64,000 nucleotides of DNA from assembly GCF_005943945.1 (NCBI RefSeq), contig NZ_CP040710.1, positions 507,001 through 571,000 of the forward strand. Reading direction: 5' to 3'. The notes under the pieces were generated by a model that saw only the letters and a list, made by a program, of their open reading frames with translations, was not told the origin of the DNA and ran no database searches. Made by a program: the position numbers and the translations under genes. The DNA comes from Aggregatimonas sangjinii (GTDB lineage: Bacteria; Bacteroidota; Bacteroidia; Flavobacteriales; Flavobacteriaceae). Below, in pieces: positions 46,123 to 54,910 of the stretch. Numbering within the stretch: position 1 is the first letter of the stretch; each line of letters starts with the position of its first letter.

Positions 46123-46596
46123 TCTAGTGTTAAGCTTTTCGGCTACCGCATCATAATAGTCCTGGCTTACAACTTCGGTCCATGTAGTAGGTGCTTCACC
46201 ACCGTATAGGGCCAGATAGGTTACATCGCTGAATTTGGTCGAAGAATGCCAGTGTTCGGTATCTTTCGCACATTTAATGACATCACCTTCTTTTAGAATT
46301 ACGGGCTCGTTGCCTTTCTCTTGATAATAGGCTTCCCCATCAACGATTATCAATACTTGTACGGAGGCATGTTTATGCCAGTCGAGGGTGGAGTTCGCTT
46401 TAAAAGTGGCTTTGGTGATGTTGTAACCCAATTCCTGGTCGTCGTGAATAATGGCATTCAACCAAGCTTCCCCGATATAATGGGTGTTGGGCGCTTTCGA
46501 GCCCTCCGAGAGATAAGAGGAGACCTCGTATTCGGTATTCTGTGAAAATACGGCTGTTGAGGCTAATGCGAGCAGTAATACCAATGCATTTTTCAT
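46117..46596 (-). CDS. Exported cupin-domain protein
   Basis: This 159-residue protein starts MKNALVLLLALASTAVFSQN, a signal peptide. The cupin barrel has TLDWHKHASVQVLIIVDGEA (two His of motif 1) and KEGDVIKCAKDTEHWHSSTK (motif 2). Family function ranges widely. Its final RQ-stop lies in the conserved end of a degenerate cassette repeat, suggesting it is an old cassette. Confidence 0.85.
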   Translation of the reverse strand: MKNALVLLLALASTAVFSQNTEYEVSSYLSEGSKAPNTHYIGEAWLNAIIHDDQELGYNITKATFKANSTLDWHKHASVQVLIIVDGEAYYQEKGNEPVILKEGDVIKCAKDTEHWHSSTKFSDVTYLALYGGEAPTTWTEVVSQDYYDAVAEKLNTRQ

Positions 46597-47004
46597 TTCT
46601 ATTTCTTTTTGGAAGTTACTATTTAATTCTTGGTTGTTCGGGATTTTATGCTTGCCTACGACCGTGTGCTATCCTCAGTACCAAGATGCTGAGTCCTGTC
46701 GTTTGCGATTGAACGCCTGGCAAAGGTTTATTATTGACCAGTTTTTTTTGTATCAAAGCGAAATTTTTAAGAACTGTATGGCTTGCTTTTACAGCATTAG
46801 CGAGGAATATTCTGGTTTACCTGCCAGCCGGCTTCGTAAAATACCGAAAATTGGTCTTGTACATCTGACCTGACAAGAAAGCAGCCCTTTAAGAAATCGC
46901 TATCTAGTCCGTAATGTATAAATCTTGAACTTTTGATACCCATACTACTGTTAGCAACAGATTTTTCGGTCTAATATATTCTCATTTTCAGAAATAGTAT
47001 TTTT
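46597..47004. other. Spacer, possibly a decayed cassette repeat
   Basis: CGACCGTGTGCTATCCTCAG at about 46,656 and CTGTTAGCAACAG at 46,949 resemble the left and right ends of the cassette repeats, with the proper separation of about 300 bp. The core motif GGCGCCATTTT is absent. A plus-strand frame of 79 codons here shows no family similarity. Confidence 0.3.
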
Positions 47005-47559
47005 TTAATCAATGGTTCGATTCTCAACTACTCCCTTAATTTCTTCTTTTAATCCAGTTTCTGAAACGATAATATCGCGCATCATTAAAGCAATGAGTTC
47101 CTTTTTGTCGGCACCAGTTTCTTTTATGTTTTGGTAAGTGAAATCCATTAAAAGTTGGGTTTTCGATAGTAAATTTTCCTTTTGCTCTTCAATGTCGGCC
47201 AAAGCTGAAATTCTATCGTACTCCATTAATTCGATTTTTGAACTGGAAATAGCTTTCCAAGAACTTATTTTAATTGAAGGTATACTGATCCCATCGGCTT
47301 TCATCATTACGTTCAATATCGAAATAGTATCGTTGTTTTTATAAAATTCCAGGGTATCGATGAGTGTCTTTTGAAGTGGTATTTTTTCGTTTATACTTTC
47401 ATTGCTTTCCTTCAATTCTTTATCTATTGATAAGAGTATTTGATGAATATACTTTTCGTCTTTTCTATTTTCATTCCAATTATTAATATACAGTGCTATT
47501 AGAATACCAAGTATGATCGGGACTATCTCTCTTATAATTGATTTAATTATCTTTTTCAT
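47005..47559 (-). CDS. DUF6090-like membrane-anchored protein
   Basis: From MKKIIKSIIREIVPIILGIL this is 184 residues with one N-terminal membrane helix followed by the INNWNENRKDEKYIHQILLS motif of DUF6090-like proteins and a long, charged, mostly helical tail. Function is unknown. The frame is open to 47643, but those codons come from the repeat next to it. A second protein of the same layout lies at 55283-55969. Confidence 0.7.
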   Translation of the reverse strand: MKKIIKSIIREIVPIILGILIALYINNWNENRKDEKYIHQILLSIDKELKESNESINEKIPLQKTLIDTLEFYKNNDTISILNVMMKADGISIPSIKISSWKAISSSKIELMEYDRISALADIEEQKENLLSKTQLLMDFTYQNIKETGADKKELIALMMRDIIVSETGLKEEIKGVVENRTID

Positions 47560-47591
47560 TGAATTCGGTACTGCTTTTTTTAGCTTGTTTC

Positions 47592-47926
47592 CAACACAGC
47601 GATAACTATCAGAGGCGTACAAATTGTATAGCTTATCTACCAAAAAGCAAACCTGTGTAATTTTATGGAAATATAGGAAAACCTTTTTCGATTTTTACAA
47701 CTACCCGCCTTTAGAGAGATATTTGCGATAAAATAGGGTGGTTCTCTCCGGCGTGGCCTATACGTGAATACCATTTAGTATCAATGAACATTTCACGAGT
47801 AAGTACAATTCGATCGGATGGTGGATAAAGAATAACCCAGTCAACTTGTCAAACGGCTCCCTAAAGCATTGAAAATTGGTCAGGTCAAATTCTCGTCAAG
47901 GGCTTGTGAAATGCTTATCATTGTTG
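47592..47926 (-). repeat. Cassette repeat R2 (diverged)
   Basis: The left end AACACAGCGATAACTATCAG then AGGCGTACAAATTGTATAG parallels TAACGCAGCGCTATCCTCCAGAGGCGGACAAG of other copies (spread over two parts). GGAAATATAGGAAAACCTTT and the right end GGGCTTGTGAAATGCTTATC-ATTGTTGG match too; the centre has drifted. The stop codon of the GNAT gene lies inside it. Confidence 0.6.
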
Positions 47927-48387
47927 GCAATGGTATTATCCATACCGCTATATACATGCGGATTGTGTTTCTCCATATATACTCCAGGATTAGGTATTTC
48001 TGTAAACCCAAATTTTTTATAAAGCCATTCGGCCGTATCCGTTAATAAAATCCAGCGTCTTAATCCTTGAAGATTAGGGTGTTCCATTATTTCATTTATC
48101 AGCCATTTACTTAATCCTTTTCCTCGATATTCCTTTAGAACATAAACATCTCCTAAATAGGCAATAGTGGAATAGTCCGAAATTATTCTAGCAAAACCAA
48201 TTTGCTTGTTTTCGTGGTAAAGCCCAAAATTCAAGGAGTTTTCAATTGATGTTTTCAACGTATTGATTGGAATTCCGTTCGCCCAATCGGTTTCGTTTGC
48301 AAGGAATTTGTGAATGCTCAAAATATCCAATTTATCCTTGTCAGTTGAAATGGTAAAATCATTTCTATGTGTTTCTCTAATTTTCAA
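47896..48387 (-). CDS. GNAT-family N-acetyltransferase (start uncertain)
   Basis: The GNAT core is clear: IGFARIISDYSTIAYLGDVY, VLKEYRGKGLSKWLINEIME (R-G-K-G acetyl-CoA loop) and WLYKKFGFTEIPNPGVYMEK. No ATG fits. A TTG at 48385-48387 is one option (164 residues), and the frame stays open to a GTG at 48477 inside repeat R3, whose codons look like repeat rather than gene. The last residues (TIANNDKHFTSP) are read from repeat R2, so the C-terminus was shaped by the repeat. Confidence 0.78.
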   Translation of the reverse strand: MKIRETHRNDFTISTDKDKLDILSIHKFLANETDWANGIPINTLKTSIENSLNFGLYHENKQIGFARIISDYSTIAYLGDVYVLKEYRGKGLSKWLINEIMEHPNLQGLRRWILLTDTAEWLYKKFGFTEIPNPGVYMEKHNPHVYSGMDNTIANNDKHFTSP

Positions 48388-48411
48388 TTCAGTTTTCTTA
48401 ATTAATGCCAA

Positions 48412-48834
48412 GACAGCACTATGTGCTGTTCGCGCAATAGTATGGGAAATATAGTGAAAATCTTTTTCGGTTTTCACACTTACCTACCTTTATGGAGGAG
48501 TTATCTGGGATAAAATTGGGCGGTACTTCCGAGCGAAGCAAACACATCAATACATTAAAAAATCAATGCAAGCGATCGGAGTAAATGAAATACCTATCGG
48601 CTTGGCAAGCAGAAATACTTGAAGTTCAAATGTCACCAAATGAAAAGCGCCGTCGGTACCTTAAAAGACACCATTTTCGGCCTTATAGCTTATTTCAGGG
48701 CAGATAGGGCCGTTCTAATTGGAAGATATCTGCCTCTGATATATCAATATCCCATTTCGAAATCGATGTGCAGAGGGGCTATTTCGGAATCGGGAAAACC
48801 ATTTCGGAGCCTTGGGCAAAGGACGCCGTTGTTG
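48412..48834 (-). repeat. Cassette repeat R3 (long form)
   Basis: GACAGCACTATGTGC at the left, GGGAAATATAGTGAAAATCT, AATTGGGCGGTACTTCCGAG, CCATTTTCGGCC and GCCGTTGTTGGC at the right match other copies. An extra module of about 95 bp (GCAAGCGATCGGAGTAAATG through GAAAAGCGCCGTCGGTACC) is shared with R10 and partly with R4. Confidence 0.72.
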
Positions 48835-48873
48835 GCAACATTCATTTCAGTTCGCTTTTACGAGTTATCCCCC

Positions 48874-50400
48874 TTATTTTACAAATTCGTCTATTTCAAG
48901 ACTCCTGTTTTTACCATTTACTTGTTCGATAGATTGTAAAATATCATTGATTTGATTCTTATCAATAATGCTTTCGTTAACGAAAACATATTCAATAGTT
49001 TTTACGTTCTCAATGTCTTCCAACGGATTTTTGGATAGTAAGACCAAATCAGAATCATATCCGACTTTGATCCTACCTGATTTTCTTTTCATCCATTCAT
49101 TTGGCGCGACGGTTGCTGCATAAAGCACTTCTGTATTCGTCATACCATATTTTGATAAGGTTTTTAGTTCCTCATGAAGGGAAAACCCGGGCACCATGGG
49201 CGGAACATTTGCATCCGTACCTGCTAAAATGGTTACATCATATTTCATGAGCGATTTTGTCATGATACGAATCGCCTCAACGTAAGTTTCCCAAAATATT
49301 TTAGTTAACCTTTTTTGTTCAACATCTATTATACCATCATATTCGTAGGGATTTCTAGTTGGCAACCATCCCAACTTTACAATGGATGTTCCTTCAAGAA
49401 TTTTAGGATTAACGTATTGGAGCGGTATCTCTTTAAGTTTTGATTCCAAATCAAATTTTTGAATCGGAAGGCTTTCCATCAAGTTAGCGGTAGAAACGAC
49501 ACAAATATGATTTTTCTTTAATTCTTTGGCTATCTGATTAGAACGGGATTTTAAAAATTCAATATATTCTTCTGGATTTCTGGCTATTGATTTTTCAAAA
49601 TCATCCATATTTTGTTTAGTCAGTTCCTCAATATGCGCCACTTCTTTTTGGCCTGCCGTGTAAAATGTATCTAGACGTATTTTGTTGGGAATGTGACCAA
49701 TTACCGGTATATCGAATTCTTCTGCAATTTCTATAGTTGTTTTAAACATCTCAGGAGTGACGAAACTATACATTTTAATAGCATCATAGCCTTCTTGCTT
49801 TATTTCTTCAATCGCTTTTTGAGCATCTTCTTTGGTAGTATAATTTATGCCCTGTCTTGTCCATTCGTGATAGTAACCCTCCAGTCCACTTACGCTAGAA
49901 ATGGTTTTAGAAGCAATAAACATTCTTGGACCTATTTCGTCGTCTTGATCAATTGATTTTTTCCAATTTAATGCAATTGAATTTCCTGCCATCTCCCTGA
50001 TGGATGTCACCCCGTTTATAAGGTATAAATACAGATCGTTTTTACTCTCTTTTAAATGTACATGGGAATCTACAAGCCCTGGAATTAAATACTTGTTCGT
50101 ACCATCAACTATTTTTATGTTTTTATCTATTGTTGTATTCGAATCGATAGCAACGATTTTGCCATCCTGTAAAAGCACATTCTGTTTTTCATTAAAGTAA
50201 CTACAATCTTCAGAAAGGAGCGCTACATTTCTAATTTGAACCGATGATGATGGTGTGATAATTGAAGAAATGTTTATGACTTCGGTTGATCGGCCTAAAA
50301 TTTTATGTAACTCATAATCGATATACAAATAAGAACCAATAGCCCCTATCACAACAAACAATAGAATAAATTTTAAGATTTTGAGGGTCGTTTTTTTCAT
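48874..50400 (-). CDS. Membrane-anchored amidohydrolase
   Basis: From MKKTTLKILKFILLFVVIGA this is 508 residues with an N-terminal membrane anchor. The amidohydrolase fold has DSHVHLKES (HxH metal site), PVIGHIPNKI and AHIEELTKQ His sites, and LAGTDANVPPMVPGFSL (metal Asp), plus GYDSDLVLLSKNPLEDIENV at the end, as in imidazolonepropionase/prolidase-like members. The substrate is unknown. An ACTAC-N8-GTAGT site lies 66 bp upstream. Confidence 0.87.
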   Translation of the reverse strand: MKKTTLKILKFILLFVVIGAIGSYLYIDYELHKILGRSTEVINISSIITPSSSVQIRNVALLSEDCSYFNEKQNVLLQDGKIVAIDSNTTIDKNIKIVDGTNKYLIPGLVDSHVHLKESKNDLYLYLINGVTSIREMAGNSIALNWKKSIDQDDEIGPRMFIASKTISSVSGLEGYYHEWTRQGINYTTKEDAQKAIEEIKQEGYDAIKMYSFVTPEMFKTTIEIAEEFDIPVIGHIPNKIRLDTFYTAGQKEVAHIEELTKQNMDDFEKSIARNPEEYIEFLKSRSNQIAKELKKNHICVVSTANLMESLPIQKFDLESKLKEIPLQYVNPKILEGTSIVKLGWLPTRNPYEYDGIIDVEQKRLTKIFWETYVEAIRIMTKSLMKYDVTILAGTDANVPPMVPGFSLHEELKTLSKYGMTNTEVLYAATVAPNEWMKRKSGRIKVGYDSDLVLLSKNPLEDIENVKTIEYVFVNESIIDKNQINDILQSIEQVNGKNRSLEIDEFVK

Positions 50401-50465
50401 TATATAGTTTTGGTTGTGGTGTTCAACATATGTTCTCAAAACTAGTACTAGATTGTTCTTTTGTT

Positions 50466-50483
50466 ACTACACGAGAGTGTAGT
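50466..50483 (-). promoter_or_regulatory. ACTAC-N8-GTAGT site upstream of the amidohydrolase gene
   Basis: ACTACACGAGAGTGTAGT has the same half-sites and spacing as the two sites at 30113-30183 before the PAS-LuxR regulator. It lies between the amidohydrolase start and repeat R4, where a promoter is expected. Confidence 0.5.
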
Positions 50484-50484
50484 T

Positions 50485-50946
50485 CTGTGCTATTGCTTAT
50501 GAAAAAAACCCAAGATTAACGGATGTGGAGGTTCCGGTAGCCTCCGCCTCGCCATAGGAAACCTGCCTGCGGGAAAGCAGATCTACCTAACGGTAGGCAA
50601 GCCCGCGTAATTTTATAGAGATGTAGTGAAAACCTTTTTTCGATCTGCAATCCCACCCACTTTAAGAACGGCTTTGTAATACAATCGGACGGTACTTAAT
50701 AGCGCAGTGAATGCATCAATACCTTTAAAAACAATACACTTTATGGGGCGTGTATGAATACCTAAAGTTCAAACAAAGGAAGGTAAAAAAGGTGCCATTT
50801 TTGGCAGTGACCTCTATTTTAGGGCATAGGCGCGACTTCTAAACGGGGAATGTCTAGGGTATACCAGGTGTAAATCGATGCATAGAAGTGCTATTTCGAG
50901 AGCGATAATAGCTGTTTTAGGACTTGTATAACGGTTACGGTTGTTG
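50485..50946 (-). repeat. Cassette repeat R4 (long form)
   Basis: The left part (GTGCTATTGC) is weak and carries an inserted CCTGCCTGCGGGAAAGCAG-type palindrome. CGTAATTTTATAGAGATGTA, ACAATCGGACGGTACTT, CTAAAGTTCAAACAAAGGAA (extra module) and ACTTGTATAACGGTTACGGT-TGTTG at the right agree with the family. The S41 peptidase stop is 10 bp from its right end. Confidence 0.65.
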
Positions 50947-50955
50947 CGGATGGGT

Positions 50956-51930
50956 TCAGTTATTCAGATAATCGATTGCATCTTGAATAATCGTCTCCTC
51001 GGTAGCCGGTGTGTCAGGGGTAACAGGTATGCCAAATAGATTTTGGTCCCGGTCCGCCATATATGCGATAGTTAGTAAAAGCGTATACCCTGCATCAAGA
51101 TCAAATCCTGAATTTGCCGTAGAGAGCCCGCAGGATTCGGTTCCAAAGCTCATCGTGTTGTCTCGGCCAACAAAAGAAATAGCGGTAGCCTCTCCAGAAC
51201 TGGTTACGGCCTTGTTCATAAGTACGGCAACCTTGGGATTCGGATTTATTAATTCATAATTATCAGTAACCTGAACCAAGGTGTTAGAACCAATAATAGC
51301 AGCACCATTAGAGAAGGACCACGGTGTCTGCGTATCGTTGGGGCCAATAAAATATCCAGCGATTCCTTCCCCAAGTATGGGTCCTATGCCGGCAAGCATC
51401 GGCCACATGTTACCTCCCGTATTGTTTCGTAGATCAACGATCCAACCGGTTATGTCCTCACTGTCTTGTGCCTCGATCGCATCTTGGACGCTTTCGGCAA
51501 AAGCAACCGTACTTTCAGCATCTGTTCCGAAGAAAGAACTTACTTGAACATAGCCAATATTTGCTGGTGTGGTTACCGCATCAAACGATGAGAGCGGGCA
51601 ATCGATGTTCGACCCGGAAATAAAAGAGCCATCTTCTTTAACGATAAAACTATGATTGTCGCCAAGCAAAACCAAGGCTTGTCTCAAAGCATCATCCGTT
51701 TGAGCGATATTTTGGGCTGAAAAGCCTTTTTCCAAAACTTGATTTCTAAAACCGGGCCAATCAATGGTGTTTTTATTGATGGAGTTCTCTTCCATAATAT
51801 CAACCATCTGATTGAGAAAATTAGCCACCTCACGATTAATTTGCATTTCAGGTGCTACATCATCTGAATTGGAACTGCAGGAAACAAAAGCAAGCAAAAG
51901 GATAAAGAAGAAGATTTTAATAAATTTCAT
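50956..51930 (-). CDS. S41-family peptidase, lipoprotein
   Basis: This 324-residue protein starts MKFIKIFFFILLLAFVSCSS with a lipobox Cys. The S41 core (C-terminal processing peptidase/tail-specific protease fold) has GWIVDLRNNTGGNMWPMLAG, VAVLMNKAVTSSGEATAISF with the nucleophile Ser, and TMSFGTESCGLSTANSGFDL. The PDZ domain of CtpA is not evident. It probably acts on peptides at the outer surface or periplasm. It forms a one-gene cassette between R4 and R5. Confidence 0.88.
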   Translation of the reverse strand: MKFIKIFFFILLLAFVSCSSNSDDVAPEMQINREVANFLNQMVDIMEENSINKNTIDWPGFRNQVLEKGFSAQNIAQTDDALRQALVLLGDNHSFIVKEDGSFISGSNIDCPLSSFDAVTTPANIGYVQVSSFFGTDAESTVAFAESVQDAIEAQDSEDITGWIVDLRNNTGGNMWPMLAGIGPILGEGIAGYFIGPNDTQTPWSFSNGAAIIGSNTLVQVTDNYELINPNPKVAVLMNKAVTSSGEATAISFVGRDNTMSFGTESCGLSTANSGFDLDAGYTLLLTIAYMADRDQNLFGIPVTPDTPATEETIIQDAIDYLNN

Positions 51931-51944
51931 GACATTTTTTTTAG

Positions 51945-52175
51945 TTACCCGCGATGTAGCGTTATCCTCCAGAGGTGGACAGGTTGCGAAGCTTGCCTAT
52001 CACCCAACTGAGCTGCCTGACGGCATACATGACTCTCGTAATTTTATGGAAATATAGTAAAATCCTTTTTCGGATTTCAACGCCTGCCCACCTTTAGAGT
52101 GGTATCTGGGATAAAATTGGGCTGTTCTTCCGAGCACAACCTACACCTTAATACCTTAAAAATAAGTATTCTATA
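51945..52175 (-). repeat. Cassette repeat R5 (left half only)
   Basis: GTAGCGTTATCCTCCAGAGG, GGAAATATAGTAAAATCCTT, CTTTAGAGTGGTATCTGGGA and AATTGGGCTGTTCTTCCGAG match strongly. After about 52,175 similarity stops, and the right half, including the GCCATTTT core and the ACGGTTAC end, is missing before the next gene. Confidence 0.6.
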
Positions 52176-52329
52176 AGTAAATTACCTGTCCACCTCATTC
52201 GGGCAGATGCGGAGCAAGTCATATTTTGGCAAAAAGACGGTTGAAGTAAAAAAGGGATATGAATTAATTTTAGAATACCGGACTAGGGATTTTATGGGGT
52301 TCATTGTCAATTGCCGACTTTTTCGCATT

Positions 52330-52701
52330 TCAATGCAACCACGCTTTCCAAGGGATTACGAATGGCAGAACCAATACCCAAACAATAAAAAATAAAGCCA
52401 TAGTTTTCGGAAACGGTGTATCATTTCGAAACGCAGGAAGTGCGACAATGAATAGCCAAGTTCCTTTATAAATTACTTGTAACAATAGGACTGGCGAAAA
52501 GGTTACTGGTTTCCAAAGTCCTAAAATCGATAAAACCGCGATCGCTAACCAAAGGCAACCGACGAGCTTAATGACCTCTGTCGGTTGGTAAGCATTTCCA
52601 AATGTAGTTAAAGCAGCATGCTTAGGGTTTGAAAGTGCTGAAATCGCTATTTGTCCCGCGACCAGTATATTTAGTATATAGATAATTCGTAGTGCGATCA
52701 T
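52330..52701 (-). CDS. Small integral membrane protein
   Basis: From MIALRIIYILNILVAGQIAI this 123-residue protein has about four hydrophobic helices (VGCLWLAIAVLSILGL; LLLQVIYKGTWLFIVALPAF; ALFFIVWVLVLPFVIPW). I do not recognise the family with confidence. The SRPBCC gene stops 10 bp before this start, so they form a pair. A start at 52728 overlapping the SRPBCC gene is also open. Confidence 0.65.
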   Translation of the reverse strand: MIALRIIYILNILVAGQIAISALSNPKHAALTTFGNAYQPTEVIKLVGCLWLAIAVLSILGLWKPVTFSPVLLLQVIYKGTWLFIVALPAFRNDTPFPKTMALFFIVWVLVLPFVIPWKAWLH

Positions 52702-52711
52702 TTTGTTCCGT

Positions 52712-53152
52712 TTATTCCTGTTCTGCAAGTTCTTTAAAATTTTGCATTACCTCTGGCAATACCTTTTTAAAACCACCGCCGAGCATCAGTCCGAAAACCC
52801 TTTTTAGAAAACCTGTAAATCTTATATCATCGGTAAATTCGATTTGATTAGCTTTATTTTTCAGGGTTCGTTTTATTTCTAAAGTTCCAACAGGCATTTT
52901 AGTAACAAAGGTGTAGGATGTATCAGGTATGATTTTACTGATATAAAATGTTAGTTTTGGACCTTTTTTGGGTATTAGAATACCCTTCGCACCTAAACCG
53001 AAATGTTCTGAAAGAGTTGATGATTGAAGTGCTGTGTCCCATTCTTTCCATCTTTCCACATTAGTTAAAAAGTTCCAAACTTTTTCTTGAGTGTTATTTA
53101 CTAAAATTGAGTAGTGAAAATGATAATTTGTCTGTTTGTTTGATAAAGCCAT
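52712..53152 (-). CDS. SRPBCC-family protein
   Basis: This 146-residue START/SRPBCC-fold protein has NNTQEKVWNFLTNVERWKEW at the start, TSYTFVTKMPVGTLEIKRTL in the middle and a C-terminal helix (FKKVLPEVMQNFKELAEQ). Members bind hydrophobic ligands. It precedes the small membrane protein and lies 50 bp after the Crp/Fnr regulator, so all three may form one cassette or operon. Confidence 0.85.
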   Translation of the reverse strand: MALSNKQTNYHFHYSILVNNTQEKVWNFLTNVERWKEWDTALQSSTLSEHFGLGAKGILIPKKGPKLTFYISKIIPDTSYTFVTKMPVGTLEIKRTLKNKANQIEFTDDIRFTGFLKRVFGLMLGGGFKKVLPEVMQNFKELAEQE

Positions 53153-53203
53153 TTTGCGATTTTAATAGCAAAATTCTCAAATCAATAGGACAATGTACTG
53201 CAC

Positions 53204-53767
53204 CTATGTTAACTTCTTTCTAATTCGGCTTAACGATTGGGGGGCAACTCCAAAAAATGATGCCAGATGTTTTAAGGGTATTCTTTGCAATAGTTCCGGT
53301 TGGGTCTTTAGTAGTTTTTGGTAACGTTTTTCGGCTGTCTCTGTTTGTAGTTCCTCTAATATTTCTTCGGTAAAAAATTGTACTTCTTGCGTTATTTTAC
53401 GAGCAAAACTATTCCAAGACTTTAGGTTCAACAGTTCCTCATTTTCTGTATAAGTTGTCTCCCATACAATTGATTTTTCTATGGTTTGAATAGATTCGTT
53501 CGCTGGTTTTTTTGAATTGAAACTTGCTTGTGAAGTAAAGCAATATGGGGCTATTGTAAAGAATTTTGTTATTTCAGAACCATCTTTTAAGATGAAATAC
53601 CGAAGAAGTCCTTTTTCAAGAAAATAGAGATTTTTGCACGTTTTTCCTTGTTCCAAGAGGTTGTGATTTTTCGGATACTCTTTTTTTCTGAAATGACTTG
53701 AGATTAGCTCCCAATCTTTATTTGGGATTTTTTCATAGCGCTCAACAAATTTTCTAAATTCTTTCAA
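53204..53767 (-). CDS. Crp/Fnr-family transcriptional regulator
   Basis: This 187-residue regulator has a cyclic-nucleotide-binding-like domain (EYPKNHNLLEQGKTCKNLYF, LEKGLLRYFILKDGSEITKF) and a C-terminal helix-turn-helix (RIPLKHLASFFGVAPQSLSR). The ligand-binding Arg-Ser motif of true CRP is absent, as in many flavobacterial members. It probably controls the two genes downstream. Confidence 0.87.
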   Translation of the reverse strand: MKEFRKFVERYEKIPNKDWELISSHFRKKEYPKNHNLLEQGKTCKNLYFLEKGLLRYFILKDGSEITKFFTIAPYCFTSQASFNSKKPANESIQTIEKSIVWETTYTENEELLNLKSWNSFARKITQEVQFFTEEILEELQTETAEKRYQKLLKTQPELLQRIPLKHLASFFGVAPQSLSRIRKKLT

Positions 53768-53805
53768 ATGCTAATGTTTGTATGGATATTTTTTCAGTTT
53801 GCAGC

Positions 53806-54179
53806 TAACGCAGTGCTATCCTTCAAAGACGCACAAGTTATGTATCCTGCCTACGGCAGGCAGGCCTGCCTGCCGTAGGCAGGTCCGCCCAATTGTATGG
53901 AAATATAGTAAAATCCTTTTTCGGTTTTTATACCTACCCGCCATGAGAATGGCATTGGGATTACATTGGGCCGCTTTCCGGGCGCGGGAAAAACATCAAT
54001 TCATTCAAAAGGCGCCATTTTCGCCCGAATATTTTGATTTAAGGACCGATAGGGCCTTTCTAAATGAAGGTTATCCGCCTCCGATATATGAATATCCCAC
54101 TTTGAAATCGATGTCCAGCAGCGCTATTTCAAAATCGGGCTATTTGTTTTAAGGTCTTGTGCAACGGTTACTATTGTTG
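53806..54179 (-). repeat. Cassette repeat R6
   Basis: A complete copy: TAACGCAGTGCTATCC at the left, GGAAATATAGTAAAATCCTT, AAAGGCGCCATTTTCGCC, GATAGGGCCTTTCTAAATGA and GTGCAACGGTTACTATTGTT-G at the right. A perfect 38-bp palindrome of CCTGCCTACGG and GGCAGG blocks is inserted at 53846-53883. It is nearly identical to R7 over most of its length. Confidence 0.85.
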
Positions 54180-54195
54180 TCATTAGTACTTTCCG

Positions 54196-54486
54196 CTATG
54201 CTATGCTAATATTGAGATGTTTGCCCAAGCCTAATTCAATGAGCTTATAATAAGTAGAAACCTGAATATCACTAAGTCCGCGTTCAATTCTAGAAATATA
54301 ACTTTTTTTGGTACCTGTCCTTTCGGCAAGCTCTTCTTGTGTCAAATTAGCCTCTTTTCGAGCATCTTTTAACATTGCTCCTAAACGGAAAGCAAGCGAA
54401 TCAGCATCGTATTTGTCACGCTTTTCAGTTCCTTTGTTCCCGTACTTTTTAACGAGTATATCTTCAAAATCCGTTACGTTTTCCAT
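54196..54486 (-). CDS. XRE-type helix-turn-helix antitoxin
   Basis: These 96 residues hold an XRE domain (LGAMLKDARKEANLTQEELA, ERTGTKKSYISRIERGLSDI) in the second half. It follows its toxin gene by one base, in the HigBA order (toxin first). It probably neutralises the toxin and represses the pair, through the inverted repeat at 54844-54855. Confidence 0.85.
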   Translation of the reverse strand: MENVTDFEDILVKKYGNKGTEKRDKYDADSLAFRLGAMLKDARKEANLTQEELAERTGTKKSYISRIERGLSDIQVSTYYKLIELGLGKHLNISIA

Positions 54487-54487
54487 A

Positions 54488-54826
54488 TCAACCGTTTTTA
54501 TTTTTTAAATATTCCTTTTTTAATTTTTCAGCAAGTTTTATTTCCTTCTTCGGTGTCTTTTGTGTTTTCTTGATGAAACAATTCACAAGCATTATTAAAT
54601 TCCCGTCATCGAAGAAGCACAAAATCCGTATGCTTTTGAAAGTCGTTATAACACGTACTTCATAAATCCCGTCCGTATTTTCGAGTGCTTTGAAGAATTT
54701 TTTGGGCACACGTTTCTCAAATCTGACCAAGTCCAAAACGTATTCAATTTTATTTTGAACCTTTACCTCTTGGGACTCATAAAAATCTACGAAGTAGTTT
54801 TTGTACGCTTTGATTTTCCTGACCAC
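54488..54826 (-). CDS. RelE/HigB-type toxin
   Basis: This 112-residue mRNA-interferase-like protein shows the phage-derived Gp49/HigB pattern: FEKRVPKKFFKALENTDGIY, EVRVITTFKSIRILCFFDDG, and a Lys-rich helical end (KKTQKTPKKEIKLAEKLKKE). The T-P-K-x-E-I-x-x-A motif is typical of this family. With the HTH protein it forms a toxin-antitoxin cassette between R6 and R7. Confidence 0.87.
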   Translation of the reverse strand: MVRKIKAYKNYFVDFYESQEVKVQNKIEYVLDLVRFEKRVPKKFFKALENTDGIYEVRVITTFKSIRILCFFDDGNLIMLVNCFIKKTQKTPKKEIKLAEKLKKEYLKNKNG

Positions 54827-54843
54827 TTCACAAAGTTAACTAA

Positions 54844-54855
54844 TTAGTGTACTAA
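54844..54855 (-). promoter_or_regulatory. Candidate operator of the first toxin-antitoxin pair
   Basis: TTAGTGTACTAA, an inverted repeat with a 2-bp spacer inside the wider GTTAACTAATTAGTGTACTA region, lies 18 bp before the toxin start and fits an antitoxin-binding site. Confidence 0.45.
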
Positions 54856-54910
54856 CTCAAACTAAAATTACAAAATTTCGTTCAAAAGATGGATTTTTCA
54901 ATATTAATGA

